Shown here: positions 14,398 through 16,105 of the stretch, in pieces
Numbering within the stretch: position 1 is the first letter of the stretch
Layout: each line of letters starts with the position of its first letter
Assembly (NCBI GenBank): GCA_964350265.1
Contig: CAYGJZ010000085.1
Span: 1-16,105, forward strand
DNA length: 16,105 nucleotides
Direction: 5' to 3'
Source of the DNA: BQJD01 sp964350265
Lineage (GTDB): Bacteria; Pseudomonadota; Gammaproteobacteria; Arenicellales; CAJQKF01
Program-made: the position numbers and the translations under genes
The notes under the pieces: generated by a model
The model's input: only the letters and a program-made list of their open reading frames with translations
Databases searched by the model: none
Told to the model about the DNA's origin: nothing

Positions 14398-15360
14398 ATG
14401 AGCCATCACCACGTCAACCTCGCATCGGCCCGGCTCGGCGCGGTGGCCGTGCGCGCCACCGACGACTTCTTCGCCGACCGCGCGCGGCTGCTCAACGATG
14501 CCGAGCCGGTGTTCATCGCCGACCGCTACGACGACAACGGCAAGTGGATGGACGGCTGGGAGTCCCGGCGGCGGCGCGGACCCGGCCACGACCACTGCAT
14601 CGTCCGCCTGGCCCGGCCGGGGATGATCGAGGCGGTGGAGTTCGACACCCGTCACTTCACCGGCAACTATGCCCCGGCTGCCTCCCTCGAGGGACTGCTC
14701 GCGGAGCACGACGAGTTCGGCGAGGAGGACTGGCAGACCATCATCGACACCACCGCCCTGCGCGGCGACGACCGCCGGAGCGTGACCGTGCCGCCGTGCG
14801 GACCGTATTCCCACGTGCGCCTCAACCTCTATCCCGATGGCGGCATGGCGCGATTGCGGGTCTTCGGCAGGCCGCTGCCGGTGGCCGGCAGCGAGATCGT
14901 CGACCTCGCCGCCAGCCTGCACGGCGGCGTCGCCCTGGCCTGCAACGACGCCCACTACGGCCACATGGGCAACCTGCTGCTGCCCGGGCGCGGGCGGGAC
15001 ATGGGCGACGGCTGGGAAACCCGGCGACGACGGCAGCCCGGCTTCGACTGGGTGATCATCGCCCTCGGCGCACGCGGCGTGGTCGAACGCATCGAGATCG
15101 ACACCGCCCACTTCAAGGGCAACTACCCCGACCGCTGCAGCATCTCCGCCGCACTGCTGCCCGCCATCGACGCCACCACCGTTGCCGCCGCCAGCATGGG
15201 CTGGCCGAAGCTGCTGGACGAGTCGCCGCTCGGCGCCGACGCCATCCACGTCTTCGACCAGCTTCACCCCCTCGGCCCGGTCAACTGCCTGCGCCTGGAC
15301 ATCCATCCCGATGGCGGCGTCAGCCGCCTGCGTGCCTTCGGACGGCCGGGCCATGCCTGA
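14398..15360 (+). CDS. alc: Allantoicase
   Basis: 320-residue allantoicase (allantoate amidinohydrolase), splitting allantoate into (S)-ureidoglycolate and urea in the cytoplasm. The protein is a tandem duplication of a jelly-roll domain, clear from paired motifs: MDGWESRRRR (51-60) with GDGWETRRRR (203-212), VEFDTRHFTGNY (80-91) with IEIDTAHFKGNY (232-243), and RLNLYPDGGMARLRVFGRP (141-159) with RLDIHPDGGVSRLRAFGRP (299-317). The N-terminal VNLASARLGAVAVRATDDFFA is the usual start. Length is at the short end of bacterial allantoicases but complete. Its ATG lies 7 bases after the puuE stop, and its end overlaps allA by 8 bases, so it belongs to the same operon. Confidence 0.97.
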   Translation: MSHHHVNLASARLGAVAVRATDDFFADRARLLNDAEPVFIADRYDDNGKWMDGWESRRRRGPGHDHCIVRLARPGMIEAVEFDTRHFTGNYAPAASLEGLLAEHDEFGEEDWQTIIDTTALRGDDRRSVTVPPCGPYSHVRLNLYPDGGMARLRVFGRPLPVAGSEIVDLAASLHGGVALACNDAHYGHMGNLLLPGRGRDMGDGWETRRRRQPGFDWVIIALGARGVVERIEIDTAHFKGNYPDRCSISAALLPAIDATTVAAASMGWPKLLDESPLGADAIHVFDQLHPLGPVNCLRLDIHPDGGVSRLRAFGRPGHA

Positions 15361-15856
15361 ACTCGTGCCCGAGCCACTCACCGCCGACGCCTTCCGGCCC
15401 TACGGCGAGGTCCTCGACCTGCGCGTGGCGAACACCCTGGCCATCAACCAGGGCCTGACCACCCGCTTCCACGACCTCGCCCGCATCGAGACCCGCGGCA
15501 GCGACGCCCGCGTGCTGCTCAACGTCTTCCGCTCCCGGCCCATCGCCCTGCCCCATCCCGTGGCCGTCCTGGAACGCCACCCCCTCGGCAGCCAGGCCTT
15601 CCTGCCCACCGGCTTCGCCCGCATCCTGGTCCTCGTCGCCCTCGGCGACCAGGCACCCGACCCGGCCACCATCCGCCTGTTCGCCAGCGACGGTCACCAG
15701 GGCGTCAACTACGCCCCGAACACCTGGCACCACTACCAGATGGTCCTCGACAGCACCGCCGACTTCGTCGTCGTCGACCGTGGCGGAGCGGGCAACAACC
15801 TCGAGGAAGCCGACGTGCGCGACCTGCAACTGGTGGTTGTCGACGGCACCGGTTGA
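15353..15856 (+). CDS. allA: Ureidoglycolate lyase AllA
   Basis: 167-residue cupin-fold ureidoglycolate lyase that converts ureidoglycolate to glyoxylate and urea, the last step of this route. Recognisable blocks are the N-terminal EPLTADAFRPYGEVLD, a middle NVFRSRPIALPHPVAVLERHPLGSQAF segment, GVNYAPNTWHHYQMVL with the metal/substrate-side histidines, and DRGGAGNNLEEADV near the C-terminus. Length is normal. The ATG at 15353 is chosen: it starts 8 bases inside alc and directly gives the conserved N-terminus, whereas the frame open upstream to 15182 is only a shadow of alc. It is the last gene of the purine operon in the window. Confidence 0.96.
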   Translation: MPELVPEPLTADAFRPYGEVLDLRVANTLAINQGLTTRFHDLARIETRGSDARVLLNVFRSRPIALPHPVAVLERHPLGSQAFLPTGFARILVLVALGDQAPDPATIRLFASDGHQGVNYAPNTWHHYQMVLDSTADFVVVDRGGAGNNLEEADVRDLQLVVVDGTG

Positions 15857-16005
15857 TCCAGAGTCGACCGCGCGGTCAGGCACATGACATGCGTACGGCG
15901 TTCAGGCGTTGGGCGCGGAACGAGCGCAACTGCTGCAACAAGGCACCGGTCCATCGACGGTCCGCGACCCGAAACGTGGCGGTGGCGACAATCCGGGGTT
16001 GCCGA

Positions 16006-16105
16006 TCAGCGCCGCTTGCGCAGACCAAGGACCCGGGTGAACCCGGGCAGCAGCAGGGGCATCAGGTACATGGGTACCTGCCACAGGCCGACGAAGGTGA
16101 TGAAG
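16006..16105 (-). CDS. C-terminus of a hydrophobic protein (partial, cut by window edge)
   Basis: Read leftward from the window edge, the frame codes for FITFVGLWQVPMYLMPLLLP, then GFTRVLGLRKRR and a TGA stop at 16006-16008. A hydrophobic segment followed by a short basic tail is typical of the last transmembrane helix of an inner-membrane protein with its C-terminus in the cytoplasm. The family cannot be identified from 32 residues. It converges on allA across 149 bases that hold no further gene or convincing terminator. Confidence 0.55.
   Translation of the reverse strand, partial: FITFVGLWQVPMYLMPLLLPGFTRVLGLRKRR

Noticed and set aside
15866..15877. Perfect palindrome GACCGCGCGGTC after allA, considered as a terminator
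   Set aside because: A self-complementary 12-mer leaves no proper loop and no T-run follows; such palindromes are common by chance in this base composition.
16032..16047. CCCGGGT-GA-ACCCGGG inverted repeat
   Set aside because: Only a 2-base spacer, and it lies inside the coding end of the partial minus-strand gene; probably codon-driven.
1..16105. tRNA, rRNA, CRISPR array, transposase, phage or toxin-antitoxin genes
   Set aside because: I looked on both strands and found no sequence supporting any of these; nearly all DNA is explained by metabolic genes and short control regions.

Overview
The window is chromosomal DNA of a GC-rich proteobacterium (roughly two-thirds G+C by eye). A gammaproteobacterium such as a Halomonas- or Ectothiorhodospiraceae-like organism fits best, but that assignment is inference. 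The DNA is densely coded, and no rRNA, tRNA, insertion sequence, phage gene or CRISPR array is visible. Most long frames on the strand opposite a gene are GC-driven shadows.

Layout. (1) 1-2808, + strand: the last codons of an upstream gene, a lipoprotein alpha/beta-hydrolase, an aldo/keto reductase, and an unrecognised protein with a possible glycosyltransferase-like fold, closely spaced and probably co-transcribed. (2) 2837-9705, - strand: a seven-gene catabolic operon read as tctC-tctB-tctA (tripartite tricarboxylate transporter), an enolase-superfamily MR/MLE enzyme, a TauD/TfdA dioxygenase, a zinc-free NADPH:quinone-reductase-like enzyme and a fumarylacetoacetate-hydrolase-family enzyme. 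(3) 9706-9885: a divergent control region, AT-rich against its surroundings, with two perfect copies and one partial copy of TTTATCGATAAA. (4) 9886-10587, + strand: the divergent GntR/FCD regulator, presumably controlling region 2. (5) 10610-11419, - strand: a dienelactone-hydrolase-family protein with a signal peptide. (6) 11526-12212, - strand: a second GntR/FCD regulator. It is divergent from (7) 12277-15856, + strand, a purine-catabolism operon puuD-puuE-alc-allA (cytochrome-linked urate oxidase, allantoinase, allantoicase, ureidoglycolate lyase). (8) 16006-16105, - strand: the C-terminus of a hydrophobic protein cut by the window edge.

How the genes work together. Region 7 encodes oxidation of urate and conversion of allantoin to allantoate, then ureidoglycolate, then glyoxylate plus two urea. 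The two steps between 5-hydroxyisourate and allantoin (uraH, uraD) are not in the window. Region 2 reads as a self-contained uptake and degradation unit for an unidentified carboxylate: a periplasmic binding protein and membrane permease deliver it, and isomerisation/dehydration, Fe(II)/2-oxoglutarate hydroxylation, enone reduction and FAH-type C-C or related cleavage would process it. The substrate cannot be read from the sequence. This operon, with its conspicuous TTTATCGATAAA operator set, is the best candidate in the window for an undescribed pathway.
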